From Pseudomonas silvicola (GTDB lineage: Bacteria; Pseudomonadota; Gammaproteobacteria; Pseudomonadales; Pseudomonadaceae), in the NCBI RefSeq assembly GCF_026651855.1, contig NZ_CP093280.1, positions 1,714,001-1,778,000 on the forward strand: 64,000 nt of DNA. The letters are read 5' to 3'. Each line of letters starts with the position of its first letter. Position 1 is the first letter of the stretch. The position numbers and the translations under genes are program-made. Shown one piece after another: positions 46,970-55,268 of the stretch. The notes under the pieces were generated by a model, which had not been told where the DNA came from, ran no database searches, and saw only the letters and a list, made by a program, of their open reading frames with translations.

Positions 46970-47551
46970 TCATTCGCCGTAGGTCCTCAGGTAGCGGCCA
47001 TCGAGAAAGCGTTGGCTCAGCGCCAAGTAATCGGATCGCTCCGACTGCGCCATGGTTTCGAAGAACAACATCTCGCGGGTAATCAGATCCACACCGTGGC
47101 GTGACATGCGCGAGAGAGCGACCTCGTGATCCAGGACGCTGCGGGACGCCACTGCGTCTACCACCACCGAAACCTGTTCACCGCGTGCGCGTAGCGCCAG
47201 TGCCGATTGCAGGATACACACGTGGGTTTCCACACCCGCGAAAATCCAGTGATTGCCGGGCGTCGCGGTATGGAAGATGTCGATCCCCCGTTCATTGAGC
47301 ACATTGAAGTGGCATTTGGAGAATGTTGTGCAAACACCCGCTGCCTTGCGTAGTCGTGCTGGCAGCGCGCCCAGCTTGTCGTGACAGACTAGAGCGACGG
47401 GCAGCTCGATTTCCTGGGCAAGCTCCGCCAGCCAGCAGCAATGCTCCAGCACGCGGCTAGCGTCTTGGATCATGGGAAGCAGATCGACTTGCATGTTGTT
47501 GATGACCAGGGTCGTTTTGCTATGGGCACAGGAAGGGATCGAAGATGTCAT
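46970..47551 (-). CDS. Isochorismatase-like cysteine hydrolase (LkcH-like by context)
   Basis: The 193-aa protein has the isochorismatase/nicotinamidase fold. The catalytic Lys (TFSKCHFN) and nucleophile Cys (GVETHVCILQSALAL) of the family triad are present. The Asp normally found in the V-[IV]-D-x-Q strand is Asn here (LVINNMQVD), so hydrolysis may be altered or another acid may serve. An isochorismatase-type hydrolase (lkcH) also belongs to the Streptomyces lankacidin cluster. Its role in either pathway is not clear to me. It starts 7 bases after the stop of the oxidase gene. Confidence 0.82.
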   Translation of the reverse strand: MTSSIPSCAHSKTTLVINNMQVDLLPMIQDASRVLEHCCWLAELAQEIELPVALVCHDKLGALPARLRKAAGVCTTFSKCHFNVLNERGIDIFHTATPGNHWIFAGVETHVCILQSALALRARGEQVSVVVDAVASRSVLDHEVALSRMSRHGVDLITREMLFFETMAQSERSDYLALSQRFLDGRYLRTYGE

Positions 47552-47558
47552 GCACGCC

Positions 47559-48962
47559 TCATTGCAAGTAATGGCGCATCACGCGCGGTGCGAGACGCTC
47601 GACGGCGCCCATTTTTTCGGCGATGCGCAGCAGGCGCTGGTCCAGCTGGCGTATCAGTTTCCCGGACGCCGATTCCACGCCCATCAGGTCTTTGACCAGC
47701 TCGAACTGGATGCGCGCACTGGCACTGCTGCCTCGGTCCACTGACGCGCCGAAGCGCTGGGCCAGCACCAGACCTGAGGTCAGGGCGCCTTCATGTCCGC
47801 CATAGGAGAAGTCAGTTCCGCAGTACCAGACTCGTTCACGGCCCTGGATCTCCCTTATCAGGGAGCGCCGATGCAGGTCGAGTGGTCGCAGCTTGGGCAG
47901 CTTCCATTGCTTGCGCAGGATGACCTTGGATGGATCCAGCGCCATCTTCGGGTCGAACGTCACGTAAAGCGGCGTAGATGAGGGCTCGAAGTGGGTGACT
48001 ACTCGTGTCAGGGTCCCCCAGGCATGTTTTGCCTCGGGCGGTGCGTCTGCAGCTTTAACGAAGACGCAGTAACTGTCGGGCGAGCGGTGGGCGACCGCTG
48101 CGCTATCACTGTGCAGGATGGCTTCGACCGGAACATATTCGTATGCCCCGAGCAGGGTTGTCTGTTCGGGCGTGGGCGTCTTGAGCAGGCGAAGCGCCTG
48201 ATCGGCGTGGTTCGCCAGTACAACCTGGTCGAAATCCTGTGATCCTGCAAACGTGCTGACCTCTACGCCCCGCTCGTGCGGACGGACAGCCGTCACTGGG
48301 GTATTGAGGCGCACCTGCGGGCCGAGCACGCGATTCATGATCTTCAGGTATCCATCGATCCCGCCTTTGGCCTTGCGCCAATACGCGGGCGAGAAGAACG
48401 ACAGTAGGTTCATGTTGAAGGAGACCGCGCAGTACACCAGGCTGTAGTCCAGTGAGGGACCATTGCATCCGGAGTACACGGTCAACAGCGGGAGCAAGGC
48501 TTGGTCGACAAAGCTGGAGTCGTAGCCCCGCTCCATGACGAAATCCCCCACCGACCAGCTCTTGTAGCGTTCCTGGTGGAGGCTGACCTCAACCATGTCC
48601 TGATGAAACCGATCGAACGCCTGTCGCAGCGCCGGACTCAATGCTTTGCCGGTGTGCTGGTTGCTCCATAGCACGGAGGCGTCGGAGTCCAGGCAACTGA
48701 ACGACAAGGGCGCGACGAAGGTGCCCACATCGAGCGCCTTGAGATGCGCCATCAAGTTGGGTGCGAGCCGCTCCGTGAAATATTCGACACCCATGTCGGC
48801 ATCGATTAGCTTGCCCTCATGCATCAGGGTGTGGGTGAAAGCGTGGCCACCCAGTTTCTCGCCCGCCTCGAACAGGGTGATCTGGTGCAGCGCGGCGAGA
48901 TGCCAGGCAAGCGTCGCGCCTGCCGTCCCGCCACCAATGATGGCGATTCGTTGTGATTTCAT
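47559..48962 (-). CDS. FAD-dependent amine-oxidase-like oxidoreductase (LkcE-like candidate)
   Basis: This 467-aa flavoprotein has an N-terminal dinucleotide-binding motif (IAIIGGGTAGATLAWHLAAL), then LFEAGEKLGGHAFTHT and the DADMGVEYF segment, which is the layout of the monoamine-oxidase/NAD(P)-binding protein superfamily. A C-terminal FAD-contact region (YCGTDFSYGGHEGALTSGLVLAQRF) closes the fold. There is no signal peptide. The ATG at 48962 has AGAGG upstream and overlaps the transferase stop as ATGA. In lankacidin synthesis the flavin oxidase LkcE oxidises the glycine-derived C-N bond to drive macrocycle closure. The same role is proposed here from context, and detailed residue matching was not possible. 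Confidence 0.8.
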   Translation of the reverse strand: MKSQRIAIIGGGTAGATLAWHLAALHQITLFEAGEKLGGHAFTHTLMHEGKLIDADMGVEYFTERLAPNLMAHLKALDVGTFVAPLSFSCLDSDASVLWSNQHTGKALSPALRQAFDRFHQDMVEVSLHQERYKSWSVGDFVMERGYDSSFVDQALLPLLTVYSGCNGPSLDYSLVYCAVSFNMNLLSFFSPAYWRKAKGGIDGYLKIMNRVLGPQVRLNTPVTAVRPHERGVEVSTFAGSQDFDQVVLANHADQALRLLKTPTPEQTTLLGAYEYVPVEAILHSDSAAVAHRSPDSYCVFVKAADAPPEAKHAWGTLTRVVTHFEPSSTPLYVTFDPKMALDPSKVILRKQWKLPKLRPLDLHRRSLIREIQGRERVWYCGTDFSYGGHEGALTSGLVLAQRFGASVDRGSSASARIQFELVKDLMGVESASGKLIRQLDQRLLRIAEKMGAVERLAPRVMRHYLQ

Positions 48963-49846
48963 CGCGATGCCTCTTTCGATTGGTGATGGTTGTCTATGGC
49001 AGCGATAAGGCGTGTTAGTACTTGGCCTGGGCCCGGCTCGATGAAGTCGAGCAGTGAATAACGCTGCCTTAGCACCTGGATTGTTTGCAGCCAGCGCACC
49101 GGGCTGGTCAGCTGGAAAACGATTTCTTCGAGCAGATGGGTGTCGGGTACCGGTCCGCCATGGGTGGTGGAAATCAAGGGGCAGGTCCCGGGGCTGAAAG
49201 TGAGCCGCTCCACATAGCGACTCAGGGTTACGCGTGCGGTTTCCATGTACCGGGAATGAAACGCCCCGCTGACATTCAGCTGCACCGTGCGCAGGCCGCG
49301 TTGTTGGAGATCGTGTGCCGCGCGCTCGATATCCTGGCTCGGACCGCTGAGCACGGTTTGCTCCGGCCCGTTCACGTTGGCAATGTCGAGACTGTCCAGT
49401 CCCTGTTCGAGCAGGCAAGCCTCCAGGCCCTGGGCGTCGATGCCCATCACCGCGAGCATCGCCCCGTCTCCGGCAGCCTTCATCAGCTGGCCACGCTCGA
49501 TCACCAGTTTCAGGGTCTCTGCGAAACCGAGCCGGCCGCTGGCGTGGATGGCGCCAAACAGCCCCAGGCTGTGGCCAAGCATCAGGTCGGCTCGATCGAT
49601 ATCGCGGTCCTGGCGCATTGCCTCGAAGCTCATCGCGCTGACGACGAATACGGCAGGCTGCGTGAAAGCGGTGTCGGCGAGTCTGCCAGCATCTTCGAGC
49701 AACTCGCCTAGCCGCAGGCCCAGCAGTGTCTCAGCGATTTCGGTCATCTCGCGGAACCTGGGCAGCAGCTCCAGCCCCATTCCAGGAAATTGCGAGCCTT
49801 GGCCAGGAAAGGTGACTGCCAGCGTGCCAGGTCGTTCAAATTTCAT
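48959..49846 (-). CDS. Free-standing malonyl-CoA acyltransferase (trans-AT)
   Basis: This 295-aa protein of the FabD/AT family loads malonyl units onto the ACPs of the AT-less synthases. The motifs are present: FPGQGSQFPGMG, active-site GHSLGLFGA, the arginine that binds the malonyl carboxylate in VIERGQLM, GAMLAVMG, and catalytic histidine in VSGAFHSRYM. These favour a real malonyl transferase rather than an acyl hydrolase. The start at 49846 (MKFERPGTLAVTFPGQG) overlaps the upstream PKS gene by 11 bases, and its end overlaps the oxidase gene by 4. It corresponds to LkcD in the lankacidin comparison. Confidence 0.92.
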   Translation of the reverse strand: MKFERPGTLAVTFPGQGSQFPGMGLELLPRFREMTEIAETLLGLRLGELLEDAGRLADTAFTQPAVFVVSAMSFEAMRQDRDIDRADLMLGHSLGLFGAIHASGRLGFAETLKLVIERGQLMKAAGDGAMLAVMGIDAQGLEACLLEQGLDSLDIANVNGPEQTVLSGPSQDIERAAHDLQQRGLRTVQLNVSGAFHSRYMETARVTLSRYVERLTFSPGTCPLISTTHGGPVPDTHLLEEIVFQLTSPVRWLQTIQVLRQRYSLLDFIEPGPGQVLTRLIAAIDNHHQSKEASR

Positions 49847-52800
49847 GCAGCACCACCTTCGGGTGTGCCGCAGGCTTTTGCCCGCGCGCCACATCGAGGG
49901 TTGGATTCAGCGAAACCAGGCCTTGGATACGGAGGACCGGACTCATGTCCTGAGCAAGAAACTCGAAATCGTGGGTCACGCTCCGGGCTGTCTTGTCGCG
50001 TCGCTGGCAGCGCACGTAGGCAATCACTGCGTGCGGAGATAGCCGCTCGACCCTCTCGGCCATCCAGGGTACCCAGGCCTGACCTGCCTCCCCGTCGTCA
50101 AGCAGTAGCGCGGTCTGCAGACCGGCGTCGATGATTGCGGGCGATAGTGGGAGAGCGAAGCTGCGCGCGGGCAGCACACTCGCCTGCACCTTGTTGTCTC
50201 CAACACAGGCCCAGCGCAGCAACCGCAGAGAGTCACCGTAGCGATAGCCCATGCGTGCGAACTTCTGGTAGATCGCTGTGCGTTGCAGGTAGTGGTCCGA
50301 GTTCAGCGTCCAAGGCTGCAGCTGGTCGTGGCTGTGCTGCTCCAAGGTAGAGGCGCTGGCGACAGTAGTGTCGGCGATGGTAACTGCAAACCTATCCGCT
50401 ATCTGCTCCGTGCTGACGCACTCAAACGACTGGGCGCGGGCCTCGAATTGCACATCCACCAGTCCAGCGGTTGAAGTGTCAGCCAGCAGGCGTGCCAAGT
50501 AGTAGCCTGCCGGTACTATCGCCTGTCCGTTGATGTTGTGGTCGGCCAGCAGCGTGTCAAGGCTTTCGAAACCCGACTCCCGAGCCTGCACCCAGAGTGG
50601 CGTGCCGTCGAAGCAATATTCCGGCAGCTCCAGCGGTTCATCGGCTACGAACAGGGCGTGCCAATCCGGCAGCGCACCACTGAGATAAGCCAGGCGAACG
50701 CTGTCCAGGTCCATGTCTTGCTGCTGGCCCGGCATGCGCATCGAGGTCATCGCGTTTGCATCACAACCCGCCACTGCAGTGCTTTTACCGTTACCACGCA
50801 GGTCTGCCAACGATAGCGCCAACTGGCGGCGCAGATCCTGCGTCGAGTCGCTGCACACGGCTAGGCGATGGCGTAGGTGATCACGCTGGTGGGCAAGGCT
50901 GGAGGCCAGGCGTGGCAGAGGTACATCGTTTTGCTCCAACCATTGCAATAGCGCGATACGAGAGGCATCCAATGCCTGAATACTATGGGCCGATAGCATG
51001 ATCAGCTGTTTCGCCGATGTCGGATGTCTCGCCGGCCTCGAGGTCTGGATCGCAGAGCTCAGCAGCACGTGTGCGTTGGCACCTCCTGCGCCAAAGGACG
51101 ACAACGCCGCGCGATAGGGTTGGTTATCGCGTGCAGGCCATGGCCTGGCATGGCGATTGACCATCAGCCCGGTCGCCTGAGGCTCCAGTAATGGATTGGC
51201 CGGGTGTGCATGCAGCGACGGGAGCAGTGTGCGATGACGCATCTGCAGCAGGATCTTCACTGCACCCGCCAGTCCGGCTGCCGACTCCAGGTGGCCAATG
51301 TGACCCTTTATCGAGCCGATCGGCAGACGCGAAGTCTCTGTGCGTCCCTCGCCAAGCACCGCCGCCAGACTCTTGAACTCGATCGGATCGCCGAGCGCTG
51401 TGCCGGTGCCGTGAGCCTCTACGTAGTCCAGTTGCGTCGGAGCCCATCCGGCCTTGTCCAGGGCCTCGCGAATCAGACGGGACTGCGCCTGCGGGTTGGG
51501 TGCACTGTAGCCGTTGGATTTGCCTCCGGCATTCAGTGCCGAGGCTTCTATCACCCCGTACAACGGATCCCCATCCGCCAGAGCCCGGTTGAGCGGTTTG
51601 AGCAGCATGGCGCATACCCCTTCGCCGTCGACGAAACCGTCGGCGCCCTCGCCGAACGGTCGGCACACGCCTTCTACCGAGAGCATGTGCAAGCGGCACA
51701 AGTCGTCGTACTGTCGAGGGTGTGCGATCACGTTCACGCCTCCGACCAGGGCCATGTCGCAGTCGCCCAGGCGCAACCCATTCACCGCAGTGTGCAGAGC
51801 GGTCAAGGAGGCAGAGCATGCGGTATCGACCGCCATGCTCGGACCGTGCAGATCAAAGTGGTATGACACCCGATTGGCGATCGACCAATGCAGTGATGTC
51901 GGCTTGGGCCCGCCGCTGTCTATCGGTGTCAGGTTGGCATAGCCAGTATTCATCACGCCGACGTAAACCCCGGTTCGGCTGCCCTTGAGTCGCGAGGCCG
52001 TATGAGCACCATGCAGGAAGGTTTGATACGCAGTTTCTAGGAACAACCGTTCTTGGGGGTCCATCAGGGTCGCGTCCATTGGCGTGATGTTGAAGAACCC
52101 ATGGTCGAACCTGTCGACGTCACTGAGAAATGCACCGATACCCGCATAGGTCGACGTTTGCATGTGCTCCCGGGGCCAGCGTGCGGGAGGTACCGGACTG
52201 CTTAGAGGCACGTCCTGCAGCAGTCGCTCCCAGAGCTGTGCGGTATCCTCTGCACCAGGGAAACGTCCGCGGTAGCCGATGATAGCGATCGCTTGCGCCT
52301 GCGCAGGTTGATCGGTGCGCGGGTCAGCAGGCTGTTGTCGTTGCCCGGTCGTGGCGTGTGCATGACCCGTAGCTGTTGCCTCGGCTTGTGCGCTCGTGGC
52401 GTGCTGGCTCAGGTAGCCGGCCAGTTGCGCTATGTTTGGGTATTCGAACAGTGAGGTCGCGGGCAGATAGCCGTAACGAGCCTGCAACGGCTTCATCAAC
52501 TCAAGGCTGATCAACGAGTCGATGCCGTAGCTGGCGAATGCAGCGTCATCGTCGAGTTCGTCGAGGGACATGTGCATGACATTGGCGATGCTGTCACGCA
52601 CGAAGTATAGGGTGTCGGACTCCCCACTAGGCTGCGCGGCACGTGCAGCGGGTGCAGGGACGCTGCTGTCCGCAACCTTGAAGGCTTCCGGGTGGTACTG
52701 CTCCAGATAGCCGGCTAGGTTGGCGAGGGTGGGGTATTCGAAGAACAGCGTGGCTGGCACGTATCCGACCTTGTCTTTGAACGGCTTCACCAGCTCCAGT

Positions 52801-55268
52801 GCAATCAGCGAGTCGATCCCATAGTCTTTCAGCGCCCGCGTGGGATCGAGGTCAGAAGGGGCTAGGTGCATGACCGAGGCGATCGCGTCCCGAGCGAACG
52901 CCATCGCCGAGCTCAAGCGCGCCTCGTCGATGTTCGCGGCTGCTGCGCCAGAGGTTTGGCTGGCGCTAGCTGCAGGGGCTCTTTCGGCTGGCGCGGCTGC
53001 CGTGGCCGATACAGGAACGCGGGCGACGATTAGCCCTTGCGTCTGATTGCCGTGGTGCTCGGTGTGTTCGAATCCGGTTTCGTGCAACAGGCGCTGCCAA
53101 GTGGCTGCGTCGAGCAACGGGCTTCCTTCTATACGCTCGGGGCCGGTGTTAAGCCACCATCCCTTGGTCAGGCCGAACGTCAAGGTTGCATAGTGCTGCA
53201 GTGCCGTCACCTCGTTGAGCACGATCACGCCGCCTGGACGCAGTGCACGACGAATATTGCGCAGTGATTCGCGGATGTCGCGGGTGGCGTGGATCACGTT
53301 GGTCGCCAACACGATGTCGAAGGCGCCAAGCCATTGAGGAGGCTGTTCCACGTTGTAGATGCTGGCCTCGAAGCAGGGCTGGTCAAAGGTTCTTCTGGCC
53401 CGGTTGATGAATGACAGCGAGAGGTCGGTGAAGCGGTACTGGCCTAGCCTGTGGCCCACGCGCGCCATCACCTGCTCGGTGGTGCTGCCTGTGCCAGCGC
53501 CAATCTCGAGCACGCGAAGCGGCTGTTCAGTGCTGTCGGCCAGGCGCTCGACGATGGTCGCCATCGTCTGGTTGTAGTAGTCGGCCACGGGGTTGTTGCG
53601 GTACACCCCTTCGACTCGGTCGAAGCTGCCATGGGGGAACAGCACCTCCAGCGGATCGGTCCGGCCCTGCAGGATCGAGGCGAAGTCGGCCATGCAGGCG
53701 TCCAGAAGATCAAGGTGCGCGCGCAGGTGGGCAAAGCGCTGCAACAAGTTGTGTCGATCCATTGCCTGGGGCGCATCCTCTATGGCGCTCAGCGCTTGGG
53801 CCAGTGCTTGGTGGTGAGCGGCGATATTGGTGGGAATGTCTATGCGATGAATGGCGCGACGGGCGTATTCATCCAGCGCCATGCTGGCCTGCTCGTTGCG
53901 TCTGACCCATTCGGCCTGATCGTCGAATGGGGGAACCAAGCTCTGAAGTTCATCGCCTGGCACGACGCCAGTGCCGTCGGCGGTTTCGAAGCCCATCGCC
54001 AATAGGGCTTGTGCGTTGGCCTTCAGAGCCATCACTTGGCGTTGGTCGCTGCCGATCAGGGCTTCAATGGTGGCGATGCCGTCCTCGGCTTCGAGCGAGC
54101 CAACCCCGACCTTTTCCATGCGTTCCCGATAGTAAGGCGCGGCCACCGCGCCAACATTGCCCCAGAAACCCCAGTTGACGATCTTCGAAGGGACCTGGAA
54201 GGTCTCCTCAAGCAAGGCGGCCATGGCGTCCTTGACCGCGCAGGCGGCCGTGTAGGCGCCTTGGCCAGGATTGGCAAGGTGTGACTGGATAGAGGAAAAG
54301 AACAGCACGAAATCTACCGGATGCTGGCGCAGTGCTTGAATCAACCCATAGCTGCCCAGTAGCTTGGGCCGTAGATTGCGTTCAAGCTGGGCAGGCTGCA
54401 AGGTGTCTAGGGTCTGGTCATGCAGATCCATCGCAGAATGAATCACCGCATCGAACGGGCCGTGCGCTTCGAAGACCGCCTCCAGCGCGTGAGGCACGCT
54501 GATGTCGCAGGGGCTGTAACGCATAAGTTCATGCAGTTCGAAGTCGGGCGCAGACCTCGAGACCAGGTGCACCCGCGCCTGATGGCGCTCAACCAGATAG
54601 CTGGCAAGCATCCGTCCGAGGCCGCCCGTGCCACCCAGCACCAGATAGTGGCCGCCTTTGCGCAGGGCTAGGCCCGACACGCTGCTGTTCAGCAATGCCC
54701 GTTTGAAGTGGCGGATGGCATAGCCGTCCTGGGTGATGTGCACCGGTGTTGCGGGTGCATGCGTGGGGCGATGGCTGAACGCGCGGTGCAAGGTGGCCGC
54801 AGCGAAATCGCACAGGCTGAAGGTATTGATGCTCAGGTGGGAATACTCGCGACTGGCAGTCTGGGCAAGCCCTATGCAGGTCGCATCCAACGGGTAGCGG
54901 ACATCCTGGCCGGGAGGCCCTGCAAGGGCTCGGCAGGCAACCACATCGATCCGCGCGCGCTGCAGCCGGCTCAGAGTTTTGAGCAGATTCAGCACAGCCA
55001 CCGTCACCGACGTTTGTGCCCCTTGTGCCCAGGGGCTGCGTACGATGATTGCATAATGATTACCGGGTGGCAGGTCAAGCGGCGCTTCGGTGAAGGTTCG
55101 AACCCTCTGCTTACCCAGCAGTCCTGCCATTTCCTCTGCCAGCGACGGCTGCGTTGCTGGCACCAGAATCCAGTCAGGCACCGATTCCGGGGGCGAATGC
55201 GTGGCCATGGTGAATTGCCAGTCAGGCTCGAAGAGGCCAAGGCTCGGTGTGTCAGCGTTGCTGTTCAT
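49836..55268 (-). CDS. Trans-AT polyketide synthase, KR-cMT-ACP-ACP-KS-DH
   Basis: The 1810-aa protein, in order, contains the following. A ketoreductase (about 200-400) has GGTGGLGRMLASYL and Tyr in GAYTAA near 338. A C-methyltransferase (about 480-780) has VLEIGAGTGSTTEQV. Two tandem ACPs have the motifs YGIDSLIAL near 814 and YGIDSLISL near 914. A KS (about 1000-1430) has a complete triad: DTACSAS near 1146, VEAHGTG, KGHIGHLES. A C-terminal dehydratase has DHNINGQAIVP near 1576 and IIDAGLQ near 1712. It has no AT domain, as expected for trans-AT. It starts with KR and so completes the KS-DH ending of the upstream protein. Tandem ACPs and KR-MT-ACP-ACP-KS order resemble LkcC, which is used iteratively. 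The gene overlaps its upstream neighbour by 17 bases. Confidence 0.93.
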   Translation of the reverse strand: MNSNADTPSLGLFEPDWQFTMATHSPPESVPDWILVPATQPSLAEEMAGLLGKQRVRTFTEAPLDLPPGNHYAIIVRSPWAQGAQTSVTVAVLNLLKTLSRLQRARIDVVACRALAGPPGQDVRYPLDATCIGLAQTASREYSHLSINTFSLCDFAAATLHRAFSHRPTHAPATPVHITQDGYAIRHFKRALLNSSVSGLALRKGGHYLVLGGTGGLGRMLASYLVERHQARVHLVSRSAPDFELHELMRYSPCDISVPHALEAVFEAHGPFDAVIHSAMDLHDQTLDTLQPAQLERNLRPKLLGSYGLIQALRQHPVDFVLFFSSIQSHLANPGQGAYTAACAVKDAMAALLEETFQVPSKIVNWGFWGNVGAVAAPYYRERMEKVGVGSLEAEDGIATIEALIGSDQRQVMALKANAQALLAMGFETADGTGVVPGDELQSLVPPFDDQAEWVRRNEQASMALDEYARRAIHRIDIPTNIAAHHQALAQALSAIEDAPQAMDRHNLLQRFAHLRAHLDLLDACMADFASILQGRTDPLEVLFPHGSFDRVEGVYRNNPVADYYNQTMATIVERLADSTEQPLRVLEIGAGTGSTTEQVMARVGHRLGQYRFTDLSLSFINRARRTFDQPCFEASIYNVEQPPQWLGAFDIVLATNVIHATRDIRESLRNIRRALRPGGVIVLNEVTALQHYATLTFGLTKGWWLNTGPERIEGSPLLDAATWQRLLHETGFEHTEHHGNQTQGLIVARVPVSATAAAPAERAPAASASQTSGAAAANIDEARLSSAMAFARDAIASVMHLAPSDLDPTRALKDYGIDSLIALELVKPFKDKVGYVPATLFFEYPTLANLAGYLEQYHPEAFKVADSSVPAPAARAAQPSGESDTLYFVRDSIANVMHMSLDELDDDAAFASYGIDSLISLELMKPLQARYGYLPATSLFEYPNIAQLAGYLSQHATSAQAEATATGHAHATTGQRQQPADPRTDQPAQAQAIAIIGYRGRFPGAEDTAQLWERLLQDVPLSSPVPPARWPREHMQTSTYAGIGAFLSDVDRFDHGFFNITPMDATLMDPQERLFLETAYQTFLHGAHTASRLKGSRTGVYVGVMNTGYANLTPIDSGGPKPTSLHWSIANRVSYHFDLHGPSMAVDTACSASLTALHTAVNGLRLGDCDMALVGGVNVIAHPRQYDDLCRLHMLSVEGVCRPFGEGADGFVDGEGVCAMLLKPLNRALADGDPLYGVIEASALNAGGKSNGYSAPNPQAQSRLIREALDKAGWAPTQLDYVEAHGTGTALGDPIEFKSLAAVLGEGRTETSRLPIGSIKGHIGHLESAAGLAGAVKILLQMRHRTLLPSLHAHPANPLLEPQATGLMVNRHARPWPARDNQPYRAALSSFGAGGANAHVLLSSAIQTSRPARHPTSAKQLIMLSAHSIQALDASRIALLQWLEQNDVPLPRLASSLAHQRDHLRHRLAVCSDSTQDLRRQLALSLADLRGNGKSTAVAGCDANAMTSMRMPGQQQDMDLDSVRLAYLSGALPDWHALFVADEPLELPEYCFDGTPLWVQARESGFESLDTLLADHNINGQAIVPAGYYLARLLADTSTAGLVDVQFEARAQSFECVSTEQIADRFAVTIADTTVASASTLEQHSHDQLQPWTLNSDHYLQRTAIYQKFARMGYRYGDSLRLLRWACVGDNKVQASVLPARSFALPLSPAIIDAGLQTALLLDDGEAGQAWVPWMAERVERLSPHAVIAYVRCQRRDKTARSVTHDFEFLAQDMSPVLRIQGLVSLNPTLDVARGQKPAAHPKVVLHEI

